Positions 1 to 7,901 of a stretch of 64,000 nucleotides of DNA are shown in pieces. Made by a program: the position numbers and the translations under genes. Location of the stretch: contig NZ_SHKS01000008.1 in NCBI RefSeq assembly GCF_004217285.1, positions 124,001 to 188,000 on the forward strand. The letters run 5' to 3'. Positions within the stretch are counted from its first letter, which is position 1; each line of letters opens with the position of its first letter. The DNA is from Streptomyces sp. BK239 (GTDB lineage Bacteria; Actinomycetota; Actinomycetes; Streptomycetales; Streptomycetaceae). The notes below the pieces were generated by a model. That model saw only the letters and a program-made list of their open reading frames with translations. It searched no databases and was not told the DNA's origin.

Positions 1-1708
1 AGCGCCAGTTGACGAACTTCTCGAAGACGAAGGGCAGGTAGTACGCGCCCTCCATCACCTTGTGGTTGATCTCCGTGGAGATCTTCTCCTTGCCGGCGTC
101 GTCCAGCGTGTTCACGTACTGGTCGAACAGACCGTCAATGGTCTTGTCCTTGATGAGCGCGTAGTTGTTGTTACCGCTCTGCTGGATGTACTTGCTGTTC
201 CACAGCGGCAGACCGAAGCCCTGCACGGACGGGAAGTCCGGGCCCCAGCCCATGATGATGATGCCGTACTTCTTCTTCTTGACGTTCTCGGGGCTACCGA
301 TGATGCCGGTGGTCTGCGAGCCGTCGAACTGGTCGATCTCGGCGGTGATGCCGACCTTCTTCAGCGACGCCTGGAGCGACTGGGCGGTGGCCACCTCGAC
401 CGGCTTGTTGTTGCGGACCGCGATGGTGGTCGTGAAGCCGTTGGGCTTGCCGCAGGCCTTCAGGGCCTCCTTGGCCTTGGCCTCGTTGCCGCTCTTGTTG
501 GCGCCGGCGATCTCGTACGGGTCGTACTTCTGGCCCTCGGCGCCCGGGACGGACGGCGGCAGCATGTTGGTGCCGATGTCGCCACCCGCGACGGGGCCGC
601 CGCGCGCGGTCTGGAGCGAGACGTGGTCGGCGCCGTAGATGACGGCCTTGCGGCACTCGATGTTGTCGAACGGCGCGACGCTCTGCGGGAAGACCGCGTA
701 ACGGACGTAACCGGAGACCGGGTTGTCCAGGTTGCCCTTGTGCTGCTTCAGGGCGGTGGTGCGGCCCTGCGGCGACATGCCGGTCTGGTTGAGGTCCAGG
801 TCCAGGTCACCGTTGAGCAGGCGCTGGTCCAGCTGGTTGGCGTCGGAGAAGAACTGGATCGTGATCTTGTCCGGGTAGGCCTTGCGGACCGGGTCCGACG
901 CCTGCTTCCACTGGTCGTTGCGGACCAGCGTCAGCGACTTGCCGGGGCTGTACGACTGGAACTTGTACGGGCCGGAGGAGAACGGCTTCAGCTGGTACTG
1001 GGCCTTGGTGTCCTTGTCCTGGCGGACCGGGGACGCGGAGATCAGGCCGAGCATCTCCTCGAAGTCCGAGTTGGCCTTCGGCAGCTTGAAGACGATGGTC
1101 TTGTCGTCCGGGGTCTCGATGGCCTTCAGACCGAGCTTGTCCGCCGCGGTGTCCTTGTACGGGCCCTTGTAGGCGCCGGTGGGGTCCAGCACGTCCTTCA
1201 GGTACGTCGGGCCGCCGGACAGCACGTCCTGCGCCCACACGCGCTCGATGCCGTACTTGATGTCCTTGGAGGTGATCGGCTTGCCGTCCTCCCACGTCAC
1301 GCCGTCACGCAGCGTGTACGTGTAGGTCTTGCCGTTGTCCGTCACCTTGGCGAGACCCGTGGCGAGGTCCGGGGTGAGCTCGGCGCCCGCCTTGCCCGGC
1401 TCGGTCTTGTTCGTGACGAGCTGACGGCTGTAGTACCGGGCGAAGTTCCACATCATGCCGTAGTAACCGCGCGTGGTGTCCCACGAGTCGGCGTCCTGGG
1501 CGGCGCCGAACTTCAGGGTCCCGCCCTTCTTGGCGAGCGAGGCCTGGGCGACCTTGTTGTTCGCGGCGTCGAAGCCGGCAGCGCCGTTCTTCGAGCCGCC
1601 GCCGTCGTTGTCTCCGCCTCCGCACGCCGCCGTGGTCAGCAGCGCGGCGACCGCGGCGGCAGCGGCAAACGCCTGCTTCCGCCGCCCTGAGGTGCGTTCG
1701 GTAGTCAC
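1..1708 (-). CDS. Oligopeptide ABC transporter substrate-binding lipoprotein (3' end cut by window edge)
   Basis: Extracellular solute-binding protein family 5 (OppA/DppA type), expected to capture peptides outside the membrane and hand them to the permease. The GTG start at 1708 follows GGAGG. The N-terminus has basic residues, a hydrophobic stretch and a lipobox ending TTAAC, then a Gly/Asp/Ser-rich linker, so it is a predicted lipoprotein. The body shows family features such as GGTLKFG, LRDGVTWEDGKPITSKDIKYG and NQLDQRLLNGDLDLDL. About 569 residues are present with no stop, and the family usually runs 530-600, so only the last few tens are probably missing. It lies 69 bp downstream of a DppC/OppC-type permease on the same strand, which supports one importer operon continuing past the left edge. 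Family assignment is firm; the substrate is inferred. Confidence 0.93.
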   Translation of the reverse strand, partial: MTTERTSGRRKQAFAAAAAVAALLTTAACGGGDNDGGGSKNGAAGFDAANNKVAQASLAKKGGTLKFGAAQDADSWDTTRGYYGMMWNFARYYSRQLVTNKTEPGKAGAELTPDLATGLAKVTDNGKTYTYTLRDGVTWEDGKPITSKDIKYGIERVWAQDVLSGGPTYLKDVLDPTGAYKGPYKDTAADKLGLKAIETPDDKTIVFKLPKANSDFEEMLGLISASPVRQDKDTKAQYQLKPFSSGPYKFQSYSPGKSLTLVRNDQWKQASDPVRKAYPDKITIQFFSDANQLDQRLLNGDLDLDLNQTGMSPQGRTTALKQHKGNLDNPVSGYVRYAVFPQSVAPFDNIECRKAVIYGADHVSLQTARGGPVAGGDIGTNMLPPSVPGAEGQKYDPYEIAGANKSGNEAKAKEALKACGKPNGFTTTIAVRNNKPVEVATAQSLQASLKKVGITAEIDQFDGSQTTGIIGSPENVKKKKYGIIIMGWGPDFPSVQGFGLPLWNSKYIQQSGNNNYALIKDKTIDGLFDQYVNTLDDAGKEKISTEINHKVMEGAYYLPFVFEKFVNWR

Positions 1709-1777
1709 GATCTCGGATCCTCCGGATAGATGAGAGCCCCCGTGTGAGACCACGGGACAGTCAGTGGGTGCGGCGGT

Positions 1778-2785
1778 TCAGCGGGAGGCCTTCGGGTCGA
1801 GCGCGTCCCGGACGCCGTCGCCGAAGAGGTTGAAGGCGAGCACGGTGATGAAGATCGCCACACCCGGGACCACCATGTACATGGGGTCGGACTCGTAGTA
1901 GTCGATCGCGCTGGAGAGCATCTGCCCCCAGGAGGCGGTGGGCGGCTTGACGCCCACGCCGAGGAAGCTGAGCGCGGCCTCGGTGAGGATGTTCGTGGGG
2001 ATCATCATCGTGGTGTAGACGATGATCGGGGCCACGAGGTTGGGCAGCAGCTCCTTGAAGAGGATGTACAGCCGGCCGGCGCCCAGCGAGCGGGCTGCCT
2101 CGACGTACTCGCGCTCACGCATCGACAGCGTCTGGCCGCGCACCACTCGCCCGATGTAGGGCCAGCCGAAGAACCCGATGACGAGGATCATCACGAAGAC
2201 GCGCACGTTGGAGCCGGTCAGGCCCAGCAGGTTGCTCGGCATCACGGAGACCAGCGCGATGATGAACAGCAGCTGGGGGAAGGCGAGCAGACCGTCCATC
2301 ACCCGGCTGACCAGGGAGTCGACCCAGCCGCCGAAGAAGCCGGCGAGGATGCCCAGGACCGTGCCGAGGATCACGGCGACGACGGCGGACAGGAAGCCCA
2401 CCAGCAGGGAGATGCGGGCGCCGTAGAGGATGCGGGCGAAGATGTCGCGGCCGTTGACGGGCTCCACGCCGAGCAGGTGCTCACCGCTCACGCCGCCGAG
2501 CGAGCCCGTGGGGGTGCCGAACAGCGGGTCGATGAGGTTCTCGTGATACTCGTTCGGGTCCTGCCCGAGAGCGCCGGTGATGACCGGGGCGAGCAGGGCG
2601 ACCACCACGAGGAAGAGCACGATGATGCCGCCCGTGAGAGCGAGCTTGTCCCGCTTCAGGCGCTCCCAGGCGATCCGGCCGAGGGAGCGACCCTGTACGG
2701 CCTTCGTGCCGGAAGCGGCGACCGCCGCTTCCTCGACCGGGCTCGGGGCCGCTTCCGCGGTCGGCTCGTGCAATGGTGCCGTCAT
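1778..2785 (-). CDS. Oligopeptide/dipeptide ABC transporter permease (DppC/OppC type)
   Basis: This 335-residue inner-membrane permease subunit forms the peptide channel with a second permease not in this window. An N-terminal cytoplasmic stretch is followed by a first membrane segment (LTGGIIVLFLVVVALLAP, around residues 50-70), a long external loop, and a five-helix BPD_transp_1 domain. The EAA loop that docks the ATPase is visible (YVEAARSLGAGRLYILFKEL), followed by EAALSFLGVGV. The ATG start has an AGAGGGG ribosome site. It is the first gene on its strand after a 328-bp gap, so the operon promoter probably lies there. The binding protein follows; the ATPases must be outside the window. 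Substrate is inferred from family only. Confidence 0.95.
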   Translation of the reverse strand: MTAPLHEPTAEAAPSPVEEAAVAASGTKAVQGRSLGRIAWERLKRDKLALTGGIIVLFLVVVALLAPVITGALGQDPNEYHENLIDPLFGTPTGSLGGVSGEHLLGVEPVNGRDIFARILYGARISLLVGFLSAVVAVILGTVLGILAGFFGGWVDSLVSRVMDGLLAFPQLLFIIALVSVMPSNLLGLTGSNVRVFVMILVIGFFGWPYIGRVVRGQTLSMREREYVEAARSLGAGRLYILFKELLPNLVAPIIVYTTMMIPTNILTEAALSFLGVGVKPPTASWGQMLSSAIDYYESDPMYMVVPGVAIFITVLAFNLFGDGVRDALDPKASR

Positions 2786-3113
2786 CTGGCAGGGACCCCT
2801 CTCAACCGGCGGTAGCCGGCCCGCACTTGCCGCTGTAGCGGCGTGATCAGTCCGTTCGTGTGCAGGGGCGAAGCACCCCTGGAGCGGGAGTCTTCAACGC
2901 TTTGGCGATCTGTTGCCAGACTTGGCAGGAAAAGGATGCGTAAACGTGATGCGGTCAGAGGGATTCCGTTATCCGGACGGTGGGTAATGACTGCCGGACG
3001 GGGGCGAATGCGGACATATGCTCATTGATGCGCCTCAACTGCCGTTATCTACGCGCGAAGACGTTCGGCACCTCCCCGGAGGGAACACGCTGGGTGAGGG
3101 GTGGGACGCCGAG
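2786..3113. other. Intergenic region upstream of the peptide importer operon
   Basis: This 328-bp stretch is noticeably less GC-rich around 2930-3040 than its surroundings, as expected for a promoter region reading left into the permease gene. A short hairpin (AGGGG/CCCCT arms) lies near 2865-2881. I could not pick a convincing -35/-10 pair or an open frame with coding bias here. Confidence 0.4.
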
Positions 3114-3917
3114 TCAGAAACGGCCGGCAGGAGGATAGCCGTAGCCCGCCGCGGACGCCTGCGAGGGAGCGACGGGGGCCGTGGCGTGAGCCTCGCGGTC
3201 GTAGAACGGGCGGGCGTGGACGCGCATCCACATCACCACCGGGTCGTGGTCGTCGGTCATCGCGACCGTCGACACCGGCAGGCCCTCCGGGACCGCGCCG
3301 ATCGACTGCTGCATCATCGCCCGCACCGCGTCCACGGCCGGCGGGGACGTGTCGTACACGTCCAGCCCGATGACGAGGTACGGCGCGCCCAGGGCCGGCT
3401 GGACCCAGGCGCGGCGCAGTGAGCGCAACGCCGGTGTGCGGTGGGCGTTCTGCGCGAGGAGGGCGTAGAACTGCGGGATCTCCACGCCCGGTTCGGACAG
3501 CCGCAGGGGGCCGGCCGGCTGGCGGTCCAGGCCGGTGGCGATGCGGCGCAGGTCGAGCCAGGGGATGCCGACGCCGCCGCCGGGGGCGTGCGGGTTCAGC
3601 CAGAGGCCGTGGTGGTCCGGGTACAGCGTGCGGGCCACGTCGAGGCCGTCGACCACTTCGTACGATCTGTTCCAGCCGCTGGCCGAGAGTTCCTGGGCGG
3701 AGGTGACGCAGGGGGCGTAGCCGTGGCCCTCGACGTCCATCGTGCCGTACTGGGCGTCCGGGGAGCCTGCCTGGCCCTGCCACAGCAGCATCCACACCTG
3801 GCCGGTGGTCGGGGTGGCGAGGGCGCGCAGGAGCGCCTCGTAGGCGTCGTAGCGCCCGGGCGTCACCTGGCGCAGCATGTGCTCGACCTGTCCGGTCGCG
3901 ATGCCGCTGGCGCTCAC
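3114..3917 (-). CDS. SseB-family protein, paralogue 1
   Basis: A 267-residue soluble protein that I assign to the SseB ('enhanced serine sensitivity') family. Streptomyces genomes commonly carry such genes beside gcvT. No catalytic residues are known and the molecular function is unknown. I place the start at GTG 3917, after GAAGGGGCGG; an in-frame TTG 22 codons upstream has no good ribosome site. The C-terminal part contains the segment VVMWMRVHARPFYDRE, which closely matches VAKWLKQNVRPFYTR at the end of the next gene (4242-5042), so the two are paralogues. Both sit next to the gcvT-gcvH-glyA-sdaA cluster, which fits a link to serine/glycine stress, but that link is inference. Confidence 0.8.
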   Translation of the reverse strand: MSASGIATGQVEHMLRQVTPGRYDAYEALLRALATPTTGQVWMLLWQGQAGSPDAQYGTMDVEGHGYAPCVTSAQELSASGWNRSYEVVDGLDVARTLYPDHHGLWLNPHAPGGGVGIPWLDLRRIATGLDRQPAGPLRLSEPGVEIPQFYALLAQNAHRTPALRSLRRAWVQPALGAPYLVIGLDVYDTSPPAVDAVRAMMQQSIGAVPEGLPVSTVAMTDDHDPVVMWMRVHARPFYDREAHATAPVAPSQASAAGYGYPPAGRF

Positions 3918-4068
3918 CTGTACCGCCCCTTCGATTGGTTGGCCGCGTTTCGTGGAGACCAGCTTAGGTGGCTTCGCCGACAACGGGTGCCCATCGGGTG
4001 TCGGTTGTTGGGGCGGGGCCCCGGGGTGGTGGCCTGGGGCGGGGGCTCGCCGTGGGCCGGTGCGGCTT

Positions 4069-4231
4069 TGGGGGGCTGGGCGCGCAGTTCCCCGCGCCCC
4101 TGAGGTGGGGACGGTCGCCCTTGGGGTCAGGGGGCCGGGGGTTCCCTCACCTGCGGGTGCGGGTTGTGGGGGGCTGGGGGCGCAGTTCCCCGCGCCCCTG
4201 AGGTGGGGACGGTCGCCCTGGGGGTCAGGGG
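4069..4231. repeat. Two direct copies of a ~65-bp interspersed element, period 98 bp
   Basis: Near-identical copies lie at 4069-4133 and 4167-4231. Each contains a G-rich run, the core CGCAGTTCCCCGCGCCCCTG and then AGGTGGGGACGGTCGCCC. The core folds (GGGGC...GCCCC) and resembles a short interspersed palindromic element that I recall from many Streptomyces intergenic regions. It fills the 324-bp gap between the two SseB genes. The second copy ends about 10 bp from the stop of the 4242-5042 gene, so it may help terminate transcription of neighbouring genes. Confidence 0.8.
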
Positions 4232-4241
4232 CCCGGGGTGG

Positions 4242-5042
4242 TCAGCGGGTGTAGAAGGGGCGGACGTTTTGTTTCAGCCACTTGGCCACCGGGTCGTCCG
4301 TGACGTCCAGGAGGACCAGGTTGACCGGCCAGTGGGTCGGGGTGGCGGTCAGGGCCCGGCCGAGGGCTTCCAGGGGAAGGGCCCTCAGGTCGCCCTCCCA
4401 CTGGGAGAGTTCGACGCCGACGAACATCACCGGGTCGGCCGTCTCGATGGCCGCGAGGCAGCGGCGGGCCGTGACGACGACGCCGATCGCCTCGAACTCG
4501 GCCGACGCGGCGGACAGGAAGTCGATCGGGTCGTCCTGCCAGTCGGGTTCGAACAGGCGGACCCGGCCGCCGGCGGCGGGGCCGTCCAGCGGGGTGCGGC
4601 CGGCCCGGCACAGCTCGGCGACGGCGCCGGGCGGCAGCGGGACGCCGACCACGCCCTCCGGGTTGACCGCGATGCCCACCTGCGGCGGCAGCCCGCGCGC
4701 GAACTCCACGGCCGGGGCGATGGTGTACGACATGTGCGAGCCGACGACCTGGCGGAACTGCTCCTCGGAGCTGAAGACGGGCACGTAGGCCTGGCCGTCG
4801 AGCTCCAGCGTCGGCAGGTCCAGGGGGCCACTGTGCGGGCCGCCGCCGCTGGGCAGCGGGATCCACACGAAGCTGCGGCTGAGCACCTCCACGATCCGCG
4901 CGCCGGCCCCGGGCACGCCGAGGGAGGCGGACAGCGCTTCCTCCAGCTCGTTGCCGGGCCATCCGCCGTGCGAAGGGGGGTGCGCCTGTGCCGGGAAACC
5001 CGCGGAGAAGTCCGCCGGGAAGTCCGCCGGGGGGAAATCCAT
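4242..5042 (-). CDS. SseB-family protein, paralogue 2
   Basis: Second SseB-like protein, 266 residues from ATG 5042. The frame stays open to GTG 5102, so a 286-residue form is possible; I prefer the ATG because GGTAGG precedes it. The N-terminus holds a small acidic/hydrophobic repeat (FPPADFPADFSAGFPA). The body shares organisation with paralogue 1: a central RLFEPDWQDDPIDFL-like strand and the C-terminal VAKWLKQNVRPFYTR motif. It is separated from paralogue 1 by repeat DNA and from the upstream ATPase gene by 84 bp. Function is unknown; a role in serine or glycine tolerance is inferred from the family name and the neighbouring glycine cleavage genes. Confidence 0.8.
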   Translation of the reverse strand: MDFPPADFPADFSAGFPAQAHPPSHGGWPGNELEEALSASLGVPGAGARIVEVLSRSFVWIPLPSGGGPHSGPLDLPTLELDGQAYVPVFSSEEQFRQVVGSHMSYTIAPAVEFARGLPPQVGIAVNPEGVVGVPLPPGAVAELCRAGRTPLDGPAAGGRVRLFEPDWQDDPIDFLSAASAEFEAIGVVVTARRCLAAIETADPVMFVGVELSQWEGDLRALPLEALGRALTATPTHWPVNLVLLDVTDDPVAKWLKQNVRPFYTR

Positions 5043-5126
5043 CTGCCTACCGCCGCCTGCCGAGAACCACTGGTGCCAGAAAAGGCTAACGGGTACCGCC
5101 ACCCCGCCCCGGCCCCACGGGACCTT

Positions 5127-5813
5127 TCAGCCGGTGAAGTCGATGCGGCGCAGCGTGTCCGCCGCGTCGCGGTCCAGGAGGACGGCCGAGCCGCAGCCTG
5201 CGGGCAGCCGGCCCTTCTCCACCGCGCGCAGCAGGCGGGACGCGGCCCGCCGGTGGCGCAGGAAGGCGTAGCGGGAGACCCCGCGCCCCCGCTCCCGCTG
5301 GCCGTCGAGCGCGGTGTCGACGGTGACGTCGAGCAGCAGCAGATGCAGCGTGCCCCCGCGGCGACGGGCCTCGCGGGCCAGCCAGTCGCGCACCCAGGCC
5401 TGCGTGCCGCAGTCGTGCACGACCACCCCCTTGCCCTCGCGCAGCGCGCGCCGCAGCCCCGCGTAGTGGGCGAGGCGGACGAGGGGGCGGTAGAGGGCGT
5501 ACGGCAGCGCGCGCGGCGTCCGCGCGTCCCAGCGGTCCCGGGTGTCCTGCGAGTCGACGCGGTGGCCCTTGACCGTGCGCCGCATCAGGGTGGACTTGCC
5601 GCTGCCGGGCAGGCCGGTGACCACGACCAGGTCGCGGGGGCCGAACAGCAGGCCGTGCGGGCTGTGGCCGGCGCGGGCGCGCAGGTCGCGGACGACGGGA
5701 GCGGTCCGGGAGCCGCAGGCCGCTTCGGCGGGCGCCGCGGGCTGCGCCGGCACGGCGATCGCCGAGGTGGTCGCGTAGGCCGAGGTGGTCACGTACGCCG
5801 TGGTCCTGTTCAC
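5127..5813 (-). CDS. Small P-loop ATPase / kinase-like protein
   Basis: The product is 228 residues from GTG 5813, which is preceded by AGGGGAGGA at good spacing; the frame is open further upstream but that part overlaps the riboswitch. After a Thr/Ala-rich N-terminus of ~55 residues comes a clear Walker A motif, VVVTGLPGSGKSTLMRR, then a DSQDTRDRW segment and a hydrophobic strand LHLLLLDVTVDTALDGQRER. This arrangement resembles zeta-toxin/gluconate-kinase-like AAA_33 proteins that phosphorylate small molecules. The substrate cannot be told from sequence. It is divergent from gcvT, with the riboswitch between them. The Walker motif is certain; kinase activity is inferred. Confidence 0.85.
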   Translation of the reverse strand: MNRTTAYVTTSAYATTSAIAVPAQPAAPAEAACGSRTAPVVRDLRARAGHSPHGLLFGPRDLVVVTGLPGSGKSTLMRRTVKGHRVDSQDTRDRWDARTPRALPYALYRPLVRLAHYAGLRRALREGKGVVVHDCGTQAWVRDWLAREARRRGGTLHLLLLDVTVDTALDGQRERGRGVSRYAFLRHRRAASRLLRAVEKGRLPAGCGSAVLLDRDAADTLRRIDFTG

Positions 5814-5997
5814 CGTGGTCGTCCTCCCCTGGGGTCCGACAAGTCTTCTCCCCGTCGAGCGTAAAGAGAAGGTAATGCGCGGTGTCTTCCGTTTTCGTGC
5901 ACGTACCGCCACAAGCCGGTTACAGATGCGGCCTGCCCTGACCGGGGCGAGCCGTGCAATGATGGCCGCGCCAACTGCATACCGGCCGTTTGAATCC

Positions 5998-6225
5998 GCG
6001 CGGGAGAGTTCCCGGCGGCGCTCGTCCAGAGCGCCGGCCCGGGGCGCCGAAGGAGCAAGTCCCTCCCTTGAATCTCTCAGGCCCCGTACCGCGCGGGCGA
6101 GGCACATCTGAAAAGCGGGCCGGCTCCTCGTAGGGGGCGGCTCCACCCAAGGTGCAAGCCATGGTCACCCCGTCGTACGGATGGCCTTCATGGCGAACCT
6201 CTCAGGTTCCGATGACAGATGGGGA
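5998..6225 (+). promoter_or_regulatory. Tandem glycine riboswitch upstream of gcvT
   Basis: Two aptamer-like units lie head to tail in the gcvT leader. The first (about 5998-6116) contains GGGAGAG, GCCGAAGGAGCAA, AATCTCTCAGGCCCCGTACC and ACATCTGAAAAGCGGG, the conserved blocks of the glycine aptamer. The second (about 6117-6225) contains CCACCCAAGGTGCAAGCC, AACCTCTCAGGTTCCGATGAC and CAGATGGGGAGG. The tandem arrangement is the classic glycine-binding form and the next gene is glycine cleavage T-protein, so glycine should switch the operon on. The GGGGAGG of the second unit and the GGGAGA before the gcvT ATG suggest control of translation start as well as, or instead of, termination; I see no clear terminator stem with a U run. 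Confidence 0.93.
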
Positions 6226-6266
6226 GGAACGACCTCGCCAGTCTTGCCTTGGGAGACGAACGCCCG

Positions 6267-7385
6267 ATGAGCAGCACCCCGCTCCGCCATACCGCCCTCG
6301 ACGCCCTGCACCGCTCGCTGGGCGCGACCATGACCGACTTCGCCGGCTGGGACATGCCCCTGCGCTACGGCTCCGAGCGCGACGAGCACAACGCCGTGCG
6401 CACCCGGGCCGGTCTCTTCGACCTCTCGCACATGGGCGAGATCACGGTGACCGGTCCGGCCGCGGCCGCCCTGCTGAACTTCGCGCTGGTCGGCGACATC
6501 GCCTCCGTCGGTGTGGGCCGCGCCCGCTACACCATGATCTGCGTGGCGGACGGCGGCATCCTCGACGACCTCATCGTGTACCGGCTGGCCGAGACCGAGT
6601 ACATGGTCGTCGCCAACGCCTCCAACGCCCAGGCGGTGCTGGACGCCCTGGTGGAGCGGTCCGCCGGCTTCGACGCCGAGGTCCGCGACGACCGGGACGC
6701 CTACGCGCTGCTCGCCGTCCAGGGCCCGGAGTCCCCCGGCATCCTCGCCTCCCTCACCGACGCCGACCTCGACGGTCTGAAGTACTACGCCGGACTGCCC
6801 GGCACGGTCGCCGGCGTGCCCGCGCTGATCGCGCGCACCGGTTACACCGGCGAGGACGGCTTCGAGCTGTTCGTGAAGCCGGAGCACGCGGTGGAGCTGT
6901 GGCAGGCGCTGACCAAGGCGGGCGAGGGCGTCGGCCTGATCCCGTGCGGGCTGTCCTGCCGGGACACGCTGCGCCTGGAGGCGGGCATGCCGCTGTACGG
7001 GCACGAGCTGTCGCTGTCGCTGACCCCCTTCGACGCCGGTCTCGGCCGGGTGGTCAAGTTCGGCAAGGAGGGCGACTTCGTCGGGCGCGAGGCGCTGCTG
7101 GCGGCCGCGGAGCGCGCCGAGGCGAGCGCGCCGCGCGTGCTGGTCGGCCTGGTCGCCGAGGGCCGCCGCGTCCCGCGCGCCGGGTACGCCGTCGTCGCGG
7201 GCGGCGAGGTGATCGGCGAGGTCACCTCCGGCGCCCCCTCCCCCACCCTGGGCAAGCCGATCGCGATGGCGTACGTCGACGCCGCGCACGCCGCGCCGGG
7301 CACCGAGGGCGTGGGCGTGGACATCCGGGGCAGCCACGAACCGTACGAGATCGTGGCCCTGCCGTTCTACAAGCGCCGCAAGTAG
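6267..7385 (+). CDS. gcvT: Glycine cleavage system T-protein (aminomethyltransferase)
   Basis: Transfers the methylene group from the aminomethyl-lipoyl arm of H-protein to tetrahydrofolate and releases ammonia. The product is 372 residues, usual for the family. The start is ATG 6267 after GGGAGA; an ATG at 6219 lies inside the riboswitch and is rejected. Seen: FAGWDMPLRYGSERDEHNAV and GLFDLSHMGEI of the folate-binding N-domain, GGILDDLIVYRL, GYTGEDGFELF, and the C-terminal barrel with LAMAYVD-like and FYKRRK ends. It is first in a same-strand run gcvT-gcvH-glyA-sdaA under the glycine riboswitch. GcvP and lipoamide dehydrogenase are not in this window and must be encoded elsewhere. Confidence 0.98.
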   Translation: MSSTPLRHTALDALHRSLGATMTDFAGWDMPLRYGSERDEHNAVRTRAGLFDLSHMGEITVTGPAAAALLNFALVGDIASVGVGRARYTMICVADGGILDDLIVYRLAETEYMVVANASNAQAVLDALVERSAGFDAEVRDDRDAYALLAVQGPESPGILASLTDADLDGLKYYAGLPGTVAGVPALIARTGYTGEDGFELFVKPEHAVELWQALTKAGEGVGLIPCGLSCRDTLRLEAGMPLYGHELSLSLTPFDAGLGRVVKFGKEGDFVGREALLAAAERAEASAPRVLVGLVAEGRRVPRAGYAVVAGGEVIGEVTSGAPSPTLGKPIAMAYVDAAHAAPGTEGVGVDIRGSHEPYEIVALPFYKRRK

Positions 7386-7509
7386 CGACCGGGCGCTTCG
7401 CGTGAGGTCGCGTCCGCCGGCGTGACCCCGCGCACATTTCACCGCCCACCAGCGGTTTCCCCCGTCACCCAGCCATCAGCACTCCCCCGCGTACAGGAGA
7501 ATTCAGGCC

Positions 7510-7887
7510 ATGAGCAACCCGCAGCAGCTGCGTTACAGCAAGGAGCACGAGTGGCTGTCGGGCGCCGAGGACGGCGTCTCGACGGTCGGCATCACGGAGC
7601 ACGCGGCCAACGCGCTCGGCGACGTGGTCTTCGTCCAGCTCCCCGAGGCCGGCGAGACGGTCACCGCGGGCGAGACCTGCGGCGAGCTGGAGTCGACCAA
7701 GTCGGTCAGCGAGCTGTACTCGCCGGTCGACGGTGAGATCGTCGCCGTCAACCAGGACGTCGTCGACGACCCGTCGCTGGTGAACTCCGCCCCCTTCGAG
7801 GGCGGGTGGCTCTTCAAGGTACGGGTCACGGGCGAGCAGGAGGAGCTGCTCTCCGCCGACGAGTACACCGCCTACACCGCCGGCTGA
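7510..7887 (+). CDS. gcvH: Glycine cleavage system H-protein
   Basis: Small lipoyl carrier that shuttles the aminomethyl group between P-, T- and L-proteins. The 125-residue length is standard. The lipoyl attachment motif GELESTKSVSEL is intact, with the modified lysine at residue 64, preceded by VVFVQLPEAGETV. It starts at ATG 7510 after AGGAG and lies 124 bp after gcvT. glyA begins 14 bp after its stop, so gcvH and glyA are surely co-transcribed. Confidence 0.98.
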   Translation: MSNPQQLRYSKEHEWLSGAEDGVSTVGITEHAANALGDVVFVQLPEAGETVTAGETCGELESTKSVSELYSPVDGEIVAVNQDVVDDPSLVNSAPFEGGWLFKVRVTGEQEELLSADEYTAYTAG

Positions 7888-7901
7888 GGAGTCGTAGACG
7901 C

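Noticed and set aside
62..1690. Long plus-strand frame opposite the peptide-binding protein
   Set aside because: The minus-strand frame gives a clear OppA-type lipoprotein; the plus-strand product is a codon-bias shadow.
6219..6266. Earlier ATG for gcvT at 6219
   Set aside because: It lies inside the second glycine aptamer and would add 16 residues absent from T-proteins; ATG 6267 has its own ribosome site.
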